Positions 12,989-20,747 of a DNA stretch of 27,760 nt are shown one piece after another. Made by a program: the position numbers and the translations under genes. Location: IMG/VR virus record IMGVR_UViG_3300044844_000193, positions 1 through 27,760 of that record; one strand, 5' to 3'. Below the pieces are notes generated by a model. That model saw only the letters and a list, made by a program, of their open reading frames with translations. It was not told the DNA's origin and ran no database searches. Source of the stretch: a virus. Each line of letters begins with the position of its first letter. Position 1 is the stretch's first letter.

Positions 12989-13836
12989 TATGGGGCCACG
13001 CTTCCTGATCCTGTCCAAGCATAATAATAATATCCGCCTGAATTAACTGTGTTTGGAGAACCTGTCGTAGTTAAAGTGCTTGTTGAACGAACGATACATA
13101 GTCCAGAACCACCACCTCGCCCGTCACAACCGCCACCGCCACCGCTTCCGGTGCTTGCAACTCCTGCGTTTCCACCAGCGTTGCTGTTGCGGTTAGAGGC
13201 GTTTCCGCCACCGCCAGCACCGCCATTTCCCGGTCCGCTAGCAAGTCCTGGGTCACGACTTCCGCCACCGCCACCGCCAATAACTCCATTAGCCGTAACC
13301 GCACTTTGGAAATCGCCACTTAAAGTATTTTTAATAGCGTTAATCCAAGCTGCGTAAGTGGTAAATCCGTCACCGCCGTTTCCAGAGTTTGGACCACCAG
13401 CATTGCCAGCCGCACCTAAGCCACCGCCACCAGCAGATGCGTAGTTGGCAACATTGTAAGCACCACCCGGATTGCCGTAGCGCAAAGTACCGCCTGTGCC
13501 TTGATTGGCCGTTCCGCCGTCACCAATAGAAGGTCCTGCTCTACCTGAAGCAGAACCACCATTAACAGGTGCGCTACCTTCGCCGCCGCCAACTCCGCCG
13601 CCGTCCGCAATTATCGTGTTACCAAAATTGGAAGCCGTGCCCGAATTGTTAGCACCGCCACCCCCACCAACCGCTAAGTTGATTGTAGAAGATATATTCA
13701 AACTATGATAAACCGCACCGCCTGAGCCGCCGCCAGCCGCGTTACCGCCCTGACCGCCACCACCGCCGCCAATAATTAACACTTCTATGGCTTTAGCGGC
13801 TAATTTAGAAGAAGCAATAGTTCCAAGAATAGGCAT
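12988..13836 (-). CDS. glycine-rich tail adhesin
   Basis: The ATG at 13836 (MPILGTIASSKLAAKAIEVL) overlaps the preceding stop in TAATG and has GGAGAT upstream, giving 282 residues. After a short anchor the protein has many glycine runs (IIGGGGGGQGG, NLAVGGGGGANN, GVIGGGGGGSRD, 'STGSGGGGGCDGRGGGSG'), then ends in a beta region (STSTLTTTGSPNTVNSGGYY). Polyglycine bundles joined by variable loops are the receptor-binding fold of T2/S16-type gp38 adhesins, and similar proteins occur at fibre tips of aquatic phages. The loops between glycine runs probably set host range. Confidence 0.82.
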   Translation of the reverse strand: MPILGTIASSKLAAKAIEVLIIGGGGGGQGGNAAGGGSGGAVYHSLNISSTINLAVGGGGGANNSGTASNFGNTIIADGGGVGGGEGSAPVNGGSASGRAGPSIGDGGTANQGTGGTLRYGNPGGAYNVANYASAGGGGLGAAGNAGGPNSGNGGDGFTTYAAWINAIKNTLSGDFQSAVTANGVIGGGGGGSRDPGLASGPGNGGAGGGGNASNRNSNAGGNAGVASTGSGGGGGCDGRGGGSGLCIVRSTSTLTTTGSPNTVNSGGYYYYAWTGSGSVAP

Positions 13837-14486
13837 TAGGCAATATCTCCTACTACATACCACAGATCGGTACTTGCCTTGATACAAGTAGCTGATGAAA
13901 ACTGTGCTCGAAGTTTAGGTGCGGCTGATGTAGCTCCAGTACTAGATACTGTAGTAGTACCTGATGTCACAGCATTTATAGTGACCTGACCTGCGCCGAT
14001 TTGGATGATGTTGATCTGTGTGCCGATTGGATATGCCACAGATGCGTTTGTAGGGATCGAGTATGTCTGTGCCGATGCATTTGATGCTGTCACGAGTTTG
14101 CCGTTATCAGCGAGCACAAATGTATAGGTAGTACCTGTCTGCGCGTTTAGCGAGAGGTTGATGAGAGGTGCGTTGAGCGTTGGGCTCGTCAGCGTTTTGT
14201 TTGTGAGAGTCTGCGCTGTAGTCAGATCGACTGTAGTAGCTGTGTCGATTGCGATAGTGCCTGAGCCTGTGATAGTGCCACCGGATAGACCTGTGCCAGC
14301 CGTGATAGATGTGACTGTGCCTGATGCTTTATATCCGAGCGAGTTCCATGCTGTTGATCCATCGCCAATCTTGAACTTGCCTGTGTCTGACTCATATCCA
14401 AACTCACCTGCGGCTAGTGTCGGATTAGCCGATGTCCATTGAGCAGCCGTACCTCTGCGTATCTGTATCTGTGTGACGACTGCCAT
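13836..14486 (-). CDS. tail fibre protein with Mtd-like N-terminal domain
   Basis: The first about 52 residues (QIQIRRGTAAQWTSANPTLA, then 'GEFGYESDTGKFKIGDGSTA') match the N-terminal domain of the major tropism determinant, which anchors receptor-binding proteins to the tail tip. A repeat-rich middle has GTGLSGGTITGSGTI and 'LTNKTLTSPTLNAPLINL'. The last about 100 residues form a beta domain, NAQTGTTYTFVLADNGKL..., that is also present in the 346-residue neighbour. No reverse transcriptase or template repeat is visible in the window, so diversity-generating retroelement activity is not supported. Confidence 0.8.
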   Translation of the reverse strand: MAVVTQIQIRRGTAAQWTSANPTLAAGEFGYESDTGKFKIGDGSTAWNSLGYKASGTVTSITAGTGLSGGTITGSGTIAIDTATTVDLTTAQTLTNKTLTSPTLNAPLINLSLNAQTGTTYTFVLADNGKLVTASNASAQTYSIPTNASVAYPIGTQINIIQIGAGQVTINAVTSGTTTVSSTGATSAAPKLRAQFSSATCIKASTDLWYVVGDIA

Positions 14487-14743
14487 TAGGGAGTACCTCC
14501 ATTGACGACTTGAGTAGCGGTGGTGTCTGGAAACCCTCCGTTATATGGAGCTATGCTATCAAAAGAGCCACCATCCATATCGGTGAGTGTTGTAGCTGTT
14601 GATACTGCAGCCCATTGAGAGCCATCCCATACCATCAGACCTGTAGATGTATTGAAGTAGAGATCACCTGTACGAAGGGTAGGCGTTGATATTGCTGTCG
14701 CGCTTGCAGGGACATTTGTAGGTGTGAGTGCTAGACGACTCAT
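14486..14743 (-). CDS. small fibre-associated protein
   Basis: This 85-residue protein has the block 'TGDLYFNTSTGLMVWDGSQW' at about 26-45, the small module seen in many phage fibre proteins, and an acidic Asp/Gly-rich tail (LTDMDGGSFDSIAPYNGG). Start and stop overlap the neighbouring genes (ATGA at 14740-14743, TAATG at 14484-14488). It may be a fibre adaptor or a detached piece of a longer fibre. Confidence 0.7.
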   Translation of the reverse strand: MSRLALTPTNVPASATAISTPTLRTGDLYFNTSTGLMVWDGSQWAAVSTATTLTDMDGGSFDSIAPYNGGFPDTTATQVVNGGTP

Positions 14744-15780
14744 GAAATATCACCCATGATGAGCCAGTTATCTGTAGATGTCTGTACTGCAGTCAGAGTG
14801 CTGTATTGAGCTCGTGCTTTTGGAGATGCGGCTGTAGCACCTGTAGATACCACAGTCACGCCTGAGCCACCGGATACTGTCACCTGTCCAGCACCGAGCT
14901 GTGCCATGTTGATCTGTGCTCCGACAGGGTATGCCACAGAGCTGTTCGGTGGGATGGTCACAGCGATAGCAGCAGCGTTGGTCAGAGTGGTCAGTTTTCC
15001 GTTATCGGCTAGGACTGTTGTATAGGTCGTACCTGTCTGAGCGTTGATGCCTAGATTTATGAGTGGGGATGTCAATGTTTTATTGGTCAGAGTCTCAGTA
15101 CCGGTGAGGGTAGCTACTCCTGTCAGGGTGTTGCTCGCCGCACTAATCGTTTTATTGGTCAGAGTCTGCGCTGTGCTGAGATCGACTGTCACAGCCGTAT
15201 CTATAGATAGCGTGACTGATCCAGAAGAGCCACCTCCACTCAAGCCTGTACCGGCTACGACTGCGCTGATATCTCCTGACTCAGGGATATTGGTAGTCAC
15301 GAGCACACGAGTATCTGTGATGTTGGCTGTGGTGAGCGCGGTAGCACCTGCAGCCACAGCGACAGTCGCTAGTGAGATGCTGTTAGCAGGAGTCGCAGGA
15401 GCTACAGGGCTACCTGCAGGAGTACCTGCTACTACCTGTAGTACCACATTGTTGAGAGAGCCTGTGTAGTACGCATCGTTCACAGTCATGCATACTCGAT
15501 CTATACGAGGGTTCGTAGGATCAGCCGTAGTCACACCGAGCACTACTGTGTCATCGTTGTATCCGACATATGTACCCATGTTCGCCTGAGTAGTACCAAC
15601 AATGGCTGCCCATCCCGATGCCACGCGTACTGACATACCGGCAGGGCTGTTCTGAGTGACAGCTAGCGAGGTGTCTTTGATGATACCTGTCGTAGCCCAT
15701 AGAGCCTGAGTCGTAAGACGGTCATTCTCTGCAGGATGTGATCCGTTTTGTAGCCACGATGGGGGTGTTCTAAGTGTCAT
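14740..15780 (-). CDS. receptor-binding/tail fibre protein
   Basis: This 346-residue protein has AGGAG 7 bases before its ATG. The first about 180 residues (MTLRTPPSWLQNGSHPAEND...) resemble the upper baseplate-attached part of siphovirus fibre proteins. Next is GTGLSGGGSSGSVTLSIDTA, then the repeated segment AQTLTNKTISAASNTL / ETLTNKTLTSPLINLG. The C-terminal about 95 residues (NAQTGTTYTTVLADNGKL to IMGDIS) are a clear paralogue of the C-terminus of the 216-residue fibre protein. Confidence 0.78.
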   Translation of the reverse strand: MTLRTPPSWLQNGSHPAENDRLTTQALWATTGIIKDTSLAVTQNSPAGMSVRVASGWAAIVGTTQANMGTYVGYNDDTVVLGVTTADPTNPRIDRVCMTVNDAYYTGSLNNVVLQVVAGTPAGSPVAPATPANSISLATVAVAAGATALTTANITDTRVLVTTNIPESGDISAVVAGTGLSGGGSSGSVTLSIDTAVTVDLSTAQTLTNKTISAASNTLTGVATLTGTETLTNKTLTSPLINLGINAQTGTTYTTVLADNGKLTTLTNAAAIAVTIPPNSSVAYPVGAQINMAQLGAGQVTVSGGSGVTVVSTGATAASPKARAQYSTLTAVQTSTDNWLIMGDIS

Positions 15781-15788
15781 CTATGCTC

Positions 15789-16652
15789 CTAGATATACGC
15801 TGACTGCCAGGTCACGATTGCCCCTGTCACACCCACTACTGTACTACCTGCGTTGCCTGTCAGGTAGAAAGAGTTATTGCCTGGCTGTGCAGAGAACCAC
15901 TCGCCAGAGGTCAGTAGGTTGCGAGCAGGATTGCCGTTCAAAGTGATGAGTTTGTTATACAGGTCAATGACAAGAAAATCTGTGTTAGTAAGAGAGCAGG
16001 TGAAATTGAGCTCTTTGCCCTCTGTGTCATTTCCGAGTATGGGATTGATTATCGGCCCATTGAGTGTGATGGTCGGATATGTATCAGTCCATCCGTTGTT
16101 GGTGATAGTGGTGACGATTTCTACGCTACCACCACCATATAGGAGGTTATACACGCGGTCATAGGTACGACCTCCAGGAGGTGTATAGGCGAGAGTAGCT
16201 GTCTGGATATTGCTGTCGTAGTAGCGAGGATCAGGGCAGAAGAAGTTCACCTGTCCCACGATGTATCCATAGGTGTAGTTAGGATCAAGAGTGACCTGCA
16301 TACCTCTCACGCGAGCGTTGATGACCTGCTCATCCTCAGCGTTTGAGAGTAGGAAGTAGAGAGGTGTAGTACCTGATGTCTGAGGTAGTAGTGCTCTCTG
16401 TAATGTATTGAAGTTTGCCTGAGCTGAGCCGTTAGGTGAGCCTGTGACCTGGAAGGTGATGCTGATATTGCGCCCTGCTAAGAAGTCGCGACCTGTGAAC
16501 ATGCCATCGGCATATCCTCGGTTGTCATCCTGATTGCGGATACCAGGCAGACCCTCTAGACCATCTACAGCTAGTACCTGATATGGCGAGCCCTCTCCTC
16601 CAAAGACCTGATTATTGAAAGAGAACGAGTAGTTGGCTATGACTTGTGGCAT
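15789..16652 (-). CDS. distal tail protein (Dit-like)
   Basis: This 287-residue beta-rich protein is placed immediately after the tape measure gene, the usual place for the distal tail protein that forms the ring at the tail tip. 'YQVLAVDGLEGLPGIRNQDD' and GYADGMFTGRDFLAGRNISI match the N-terminal beta sandwich of siphovirus tail component proteins. 'VNFFCPDPRYYD' (about 134-145) is the usual join to the C-terminal jelly-roll-like half. The ATG overlaps the tape measure stop (TAATG). Confidence 0.83.
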   Translation of the reverse strand: MPQVIANYSFSFNNQVFGGEGSPYQVLAVDGLEGLPGIRNQDDNRGYADGMFTGRDFLAGRNISITFQVTGSPNGSAQANFNTLQRALLPQTSGTTPLYFLLSNAEDEQVINARVRGMQVTLDPNYTYGYIVGQVNFFCPDPRYYDSNIQTATLAYTPPGGRTYDRVYNLLYGGGSVEIVTTITNNGWTDTYPTITLNGPIINPILGNDTEGKELNFTCSLTNTDFLVIDLYNKLITLNGNPARNLLTSGEWFSAQPGNNSFYLTGNAGSTVVGVTGAIVTWQSAYI

Positions 16653-19600
16653 TAGATGTATCCCTGGCTCTGTCGTCTATTAGCAATGATTTGTGCGGAG
16701 CTCAACGCGTTTGTTGTACGAGATGCGATAGAGGCAGCACCGATAGCACCACTCTCCCTAGAGGCAAGAGCCGTAGGTGAGGTAGGTACGATGACATTGC
16801 CAAATCTGATAGCTGATACTGTCGCTGTGCTCACGAGCTGAGTATCTACTGCGGTGGCGGTAAAGGTCTGGCTGATATTTGTAGTTGTACCGCCCTTCGA
16901 TCCTGTACTACCACTCTGACCAGGTGGTGTGCCTGTGTATGGCATAGGTGTATAGACCGGTGCGCTCGCCATAGCAGCCATAGCAGCCTGAGCAGCCCTT
17001 AGAGCAGCCATAGCAGCAGCGACCTCAGCTAGTTTGGCTTTGAGGTCGTCTAGTTTCTTCTGTGTGTTTTTGTTGATCTCATCTATCGCCTTCTCATAGG
17101 ACTTCTGAGCATCCTCTAGGGCTTTCTGTAGGGTCTTTTGTGCCTCAGCTAGACCCTCATTGAGTCGCTTCTGTGCCTCAGCACGAGATTTGGCGAGTGT
17201 TTTCTCAGCCTCTGCGAGCGCAGCCTCAAGTGTGGCTTTAGCCTCAGCGATGGACTCGTTCATCTGAGTCATAGCCTCAGTCATACGAGCATCACGCTCT
17301 GCCTTAGCCTCAGTCATAGCAGATGCGTATGCAGCCTGAGCCTCAGATAGACCCTCCTGCATCTGTCGATCTACCTCAGTCAGAGAAACTCTGAGATCAG
17401 TAGCGACTTGGGTATATGCCTCCATGAGCTCCGATGTAGCTAACTTGCCACCCTCGTTCATGGTCTTGGCGAGCGCATCTAGCCCCGTCTCAGAGACAGT
17501 CTCGACCTGTCCATATAGGAGTTGTAGTTCTTTGGTCGCATCCGGTGATGCAGCCTTGAGTGCCTCAGCGATTTTGTTGCCAGCCTCAGGGCCGTTCTTG
17601 ACTACCTGCTCGATGAAGGTCTGGCTATAGCCCATACCTGCGAGCACAGCAGCGTTAGCCTGTAGCTCTTTCGCTGCCGCTAGTTTTGATTTCAGGTCAG
17701 TTAGTAGGGCATCGGCAGACTTGCCACCTGCCATAGCCTCGCCGAGATTGAAACCTGTCTTGGATGCGAACGCGGAGCGTAGTCGATCCATAGACTGTTG
17801 GATAATCCCTGCCTGTTTCTCCGCAGCCTTCTGTGTCAGCTCGGCGCGCTTGCTGTTAGCAGACTCTTGGATATCACGCAGTTTGTTCTGTAGGGCTTTC
17901 TCTAGGTCAGCCACCTTGTCGTTGTACTGTTTTGCTATCTGTATCTGTTGTGCGGCAAAACGCTTGCGCGCCTCAGTCTCAGCCTTGCGATAGTTATCCT
18001 GAGCATCAGCTCTCTGCTCTGCAGCGCGCTCCTCAGCATCAGCTATGGACTCTGCATATCGCTTGTTGAGATCAGCTACAGTTTCGTTATATCTTTCATG
18101 AGCCTCAGCCATGCGCTCATTGCGAGTCTCAAGTGCCTCCTGAGCCTTCTCCTGAGCATCAGAGATGACCTCGCTCATATCTTTGTAGATATCCTGGACA
18201 TCTTTCTGATAGTCCTTGAGCTTATCTAGGCGTTTCTGCTCCTCTTTTGCAGCCTTTTCTAGAGTCTTTGCATCTACAGTCGCTGTAGTAGTGGTCTTGC
18301 CACCCTTCTTAGTAGTCGCTACATCTGTCTCAGCTTTGGCTTTAGCCTTACCCACATTGTCTAGAGTCTTGATGAGGTCGTTTGCTTTCGCTGCCGCCTT
18401 ATCTGCAAAGTCGCTCACACCATCTAGACCCTTGTTCAGTAGATCGAGTCCGGTCTTTGCATACTTGCCTACGCCTGGAAGTTTGGATAGAGCTGTGAGT
18501 ACGAGTTTGAGTGGGGTCATGAGGAACTTGAGTACAGCCTCGCCCACCTTACCTACCATCGGGATGATAGATGCGAAGGCAGTCAGACCAGCCTTGCCTA
18601 CTGTGATGATGATGTTGCGGAATGTTTCGCTGTTCTTCCATAGTTTGACGAGACCTGCTGCGAGCAGACCTACTGCGATGACTATCAGACCGATAGGGTT
18701 CATCTTCTGCGCTAGATTCAGTAGTTTCTGAGCTATCTCTGCGCGCTTCACAGCGATGGTGTAGATACCCCATGCTACTGATCCGATACCGACTGCTATG
18801 GCAAACGCTTTGATCTCATCCTGATTGTTTTTGAAGAAGTTGCCTAGTTTGGTCAGCAACGGGATAGCAATCTTGAGTACACCTAGTAGCCCCTGGAATG
18901 CTGGCAGTAGAGCATCTCCGAGCGCGACCTTCGCATCCTCCATCTTTGCCTGTAGCGTTTTCATGGTGTTCGCTGTACCATCGGCAGTACGCGCATAGTC
19001 ACCCTGAGCTAGAGATGTGTCTTTCATGATGAGCGCATATGCAGCCTGAGCCTTAGCCGCAGGAGTGAGTGCCTCTGATGTGGACTTGATGAGTCCGAGA
19101 GATAGTGCCTCAGTCTTGAGTCGAGCCTCGTTCATCGCCACACCGAACTTCTTGAGTGGCTCTGTCTCACCGGATAGACCTGATCTCAAAGCGAGGATTG
19201 CATCATCTATCGAGGTGTTGTTGAAGGATGCCATGTCACCTGCGAGCTGTACGAGAGACATAGACATATCCTGTGCCTGTCCCTGTCCTAGCCCGAATGC
19301 CTGGAACAAGTTGCCGTATGTACCTGCAGCCTCTAGAGCAGCCTGATTACTGATACCCATGCTGTCTGCTGCGGTCTTGCCCCATGCCTCTACTGCTGCT
19401 GCACCTTCTCCAAAGACCACGCGCACCTTTGATAGTGACTCTGCCATGTTTGAGGCAGCCATAACTGTGTCTTTGGCAAATGCGACTATCTGCGTACCTG
19501 CAAAGGCAACACCGATAGTACCTGCTATGTTTTTGAGTTTGCTAGAGAAGTTGCTCATGCCGGTACTAGCGACTTTCACATTGTCATCTACACCTTTGAT

Positions 19601-19684
19601 GGCTGCCTGTGCCTGAGCTAGACCCTGTTTGAGGCTAGTGACATCAGCCTGTATCTGTACGAGAATCGGAGGTATTGCTGTCAT
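16652..19684 (-). CDS. tape measure protein
   Basis: The preferred ATG at 19684 (MTAIPPILVQIQADVTSLKQ) follows AGGGG at 7-11 bases and gives 1010 residues, the longest gene here. The N-terminal about 280 residues are helical with the phage TMP pattern ('QAALEAAGTYGNLFQAFGLG', DMASFNNTSIDDAILALRSG). Hydrophobic helices follow at about 290-410 ('MNPIGLIVIAVGLLAAGLVK', IIPMVGKVGEAVLKFL). There are then two long coiled-coil tracts built of exact 11-residue repeats (about 522-609 and 814-879) and a Gly/Thr-rich C-terminal part. The protein sets tail length and helps DNA entry; at about 1.5 Å per residue it suggests a tail of about 150 nm. No lysozyme or peptidase motif is seen. Confidence 0.95.
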   Translation of the reverse strand: MTAIPPILVQIQADVTSLKQGLAQAQAAIKGVDDNVKVASTGMSNFSSKLKNIAGTIGVAFAGTQIVAFAKDTVMAASNMAESLSKVRVVFGEGAAAVEAWGKTAADSMGISNQAALEAAGTYGNLFQAFGLGQGQAQDMSMSLVQLAGDMASFNNTSIDDAILALRSGLSGETEPLKKFGVAMNEARLKTEALSLGLIKSTSEALTPAAKAQAAYALIMKDTSLAQGDYARTADGTANTMKTLQAKMEDAKVALGDALLPAFQGLLGVLKIAIPLLTKLGNFFKNNQDEIKAFAIAVGIGSVAWGIYTIAVKRAEIAQKLLNLAQKMNPIGLIVIAVGLLAAGLVKLWKNSETFRNIIITVGKAGLTAFASIIPMVGKVGEAVLKFLMTPLKLVLTALSKLPGVGKYAKTGLDLLNKGLDGVSDFADKAAAKANDLIKTLDNVGKAKAKAETDVATTKKGGKTTTTATVDAKTLEKAAKEEQKRLDKLKDYQKDVQDIYKDMSEVISDAQEKAQEALETRNERMAEAHERYNETVADLNKRYAESIADAEERAAEQRADAQDNYRKAETEARKRFAAQQIQIAKQYNDKVADLEKALQNKLRDIQESANSKRAELTQKAAEKQAGIIQQSMDRLRSAFASKTGFNLGEAMAGGKSADALLTDLKSKLAAAKELQANAAVLAGMGYSQTFIEQVVKNGPEAGNKIAEALKAASPDATKELQLLYGQVETVSETGLDALAKTMNEGGKLATSELMEAYTQVATDLRVSLTEVDRQMQEGLSEAQAAYASAMTEAKAERDARMTEAMTQMNESIAEAKATLEAALAEAEKTLAKSRAEAQKRLNEGLAEAQKTLQKALEDAQKSYEKAIDEINKNTQKKLDDLKAKLAEVAAAMAALRAAQAAMAAMASAPVYTPMPYTGTPPGQSGSTGSKGGTTTNISQTFTATAVDTQLVSTATVSAIRFGNVIVPTSPTALASRESGAIGAASIASRTTNALSSAQIIANRRQSQGYI
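17048..17245 (-). repeat. six 33-base hendecad repeats in the tape measure gene
   Basis: Six consecutive 11-residue units start at residue 814: EAKATLEAALA, EAEKTLAKSRA, EAQKRLNEGLA, EAQKTLQKALE, DAQKSYEKAID, EINKNTQKKLD. The first unit begins at base 17245 and the last ends at 17048. The period is exact, as expected for a hendecad coiled coil. Confidence 0.85.
17858..18121 (-). repeat. eight 33-base hendecad repeats in the tape measure gene
   Basis: Eight consecutive 11-residue units span residues 522-609, from NERMAEAHERY, NETVADLNKRY and AESIADAEERA to NDKVADLEKAL and QNKLRDIQESA. Five of the eight end in Tyr or Phe. No residue is inserted or lost over 264 bases. Confidence 0.8.
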
Positions 19685-19685
19685 A

Positions 19686-20090
19686 TCAACCCCTGATCCG
19701 CGATGCAAACGCGCTAGTAAATACTCGGTTCAAAGTGCCGTTGGCTGAGAGGTTTCTCGCTGCTGGCCCTAGATAAGGATATTTTACCCCTGGCTTCCAT
19801 CTTGGATGTCCTAGTTCCACAGCTCGTGCATAGACCATCGTGGCAGATACGACTACTGAGTAGCTATCTCCAAATCCTTTGATAGGCATAGATGTAGTGA
19901 TACTTCTGCGCAGATTGCCTGTGCGCACATTCGGCCCTGGTCTGCCTGATGCGTTTTGTTTTGCCTGTCGCTCCACAGCTAGACCTGTGATCTGTATAGC
20001 CTGGGCAACAGCCATATCTATCTGTTGTGCTTTTGTTTGTACACCTGATATCACCTGAGACAGGTTGGGTATCGTCACTCGTATGGTCAC
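19686..20090 (-). CDS. HK97 gp10-like head-tail/tail completion protein
   Basis: This 134-residue protein starts with GTG at 20090, which overlaps the stop of the frameshifted chaperone as GTGA (20087-20090). 'VRTGNLRRSI' (about 55-64), SYSVVVSATMVYARAVELGH (about 76-95) and 'YPYLGPAARN' (about 104-113) are the pattern of the HK97 gp10 family, proteins of the neck or tail completion. It is unusually placed between the chaperones and the tape measure gene; the family normally sits between the capsid and major tail genes. Confidence 0.72.
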   Translation of the reverse strand: MTIRVTIPNLSQVISGVQTKAQQIDMAVAQAIQITGLAVERQAKQNASGRPGPNVRTGNLRRSITTSMPIKGFGDSYSVVVSATMVYARAVELGHPRWKPGVKYPYLGPAARNLSANGTLNRVFTSAFASRIRG

Positions 20091-20637
20091 GATCTCTCCA
20101 TCCTCTCCGCCTTCACCTCATCTACTACTGTGGCTATAGCCCAGAGCCAATCCGCCGTATTAGCCGGTAGATCATCTACCTGGTCAGGTGTCCATCCAAA
20201 CCTGTCGGCTGCGATGTAGTACACCCACTCCTCATCGGGATAGTCGAACGCCTCGTGGCGTTGTCCACCCTCAATCAGCCATTTGAGCCGTTCGAGTCGG
20301 CGGTAGTCGCTTTTGGGTCTTTCTCTGTCTCATCAGTCTTTGCGAGAGATGGGAACAGTACTTCTTGTGCCTCTTTGGTCAGCTCTACGAGTGCATCGTA
20401 GTCAGCCATATCTAACTCATCTAGTGTCTCTAGTTTGATAGATGGGATGATGAGATCGAACGACCAGTCCTCGACCAACATAGCGATGAGTGAGTCTGAT
20501 AGTGCCATCGCCTTTGATAAATCTCCGCCATCTACCTCTGATGCTCTGAGTACACGCTTACGATCTTTGACCTTGAGAGTCTTTGGGTCTTTGAGAGTAG
20601 CTGTAGCACCCGATGGTAGTTTGATTTGTTTTGACAT
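20087..20637 (-). CDS. tail assembly chaperone, long frameshifted product (gpG-T type)
   Basis: The short chaperone frame and the next frame join by a -1 shift at CCCAAAA (20311-20317). Bases 20637 to 20311 are read first, then reading resumes at 20311 and ends at TGA 20087-20089. The product is 183 residues: 109 shared residues and 74 new ones. The new part reads SDYRRLERLKWLIEGGQRHE, then 'FDYPDEEWVYYIAADRFGWT' and PDQVDDLPANTADWLWAIAT, a sequence typical of the T part of siphovirus chaperones. It has no start codon of its own. The ratio of short to long product controls loading of the tape measure protein, as in phage lambda. Confidence 0.9.
20275..20637 (-). CDS. tail assembly chaperone, short product (gpG type)
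   Basis: This 120-residue protein starts MSKQIKLPSGATATLKDPKT and shows the usual pattern of chaperones next to the major tail gene: 'KVKDRKRVLRAS' then DWSFDLIIPSIKLETLDELD, ending in an acidic Lys/Asp-rich tail. It stops at TGA 20275-20277, 11 codons past the slippery site. It sits between the major tail gene and the tape measure gene, as in nearly all siphoviruses. Confidence 0.9.
   Translation of the reverse strand: MSKQIKLPSGATATLKDPKTLKVKDRKRVLRASEVDGGDLSKAMALSDSLIAMLVEDWSFDLIIPSIKLETLDELDMADYDALVELTKEAQEVLFPSLAKTDETEKDPKATTADSNGSNG
20311..20317 (-). promoter_or_regulatory. -1 programmed frameshift site CCCAAAA
   Basis: In the zero frame the bases read GAC-CCA-AAA-GCG, so the heptamer C-CCA-AAA follows the X-XXY-YYZ rule. 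Slipping back one base gives CCC-AAA-AGC and opens the 74-codon T frame. A small stem, GCCG/CGGC, begins about 10 bases downstream and may help slippage. Confidence 0.85.
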
Positions 20638-20682
20638 TGTGCCTCCTTAGTAAATATGCCTCCGCGCATCATAACTCAAAAG

Positions 20683-20739
20683 GAACAGGGGCGTGGAATA
20701 GCGGGGAAGGCGATCCGCTATCAACCAACGCCCCTGTTC
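20683..20739 (-). terminator. long two-step hairpin after the major tail gene
   Basis: GAACAGGGGCGT (20683-20694) pairs exactly with 20728-20739. Inside it, ATAGCGG (20698-20704) pairs with CCGCTAT (20715-20721) round a 10-base loop. On the minus strand the hairpin begins 8 bases past the major tail stop and is followed by CTTTTGAG. It is likely a partial terminator or an mRNA 3'-end stabiliser, letting the major tail protein be made in excess over the chaperones. Confidence 0.75.
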
Positions 20740-20747
20740 TGGAACTA

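Noticed and set aside
13049-13357. Proline-rich plus-strand frame
   Set aside because: It is the mirror of the glycine codons (GGC/GGT read as GCC/ACC on the other strand) of the adhesin gene. It has no ribosome site of note and no plausible domain.
13836-14486. Diversity-generating retroelement
   Set aside because: The Mtd-like N-terminal domain invites this, but no reverse transcriptase, template repeat or adenine-rich variable repeat pair is visible in the window.
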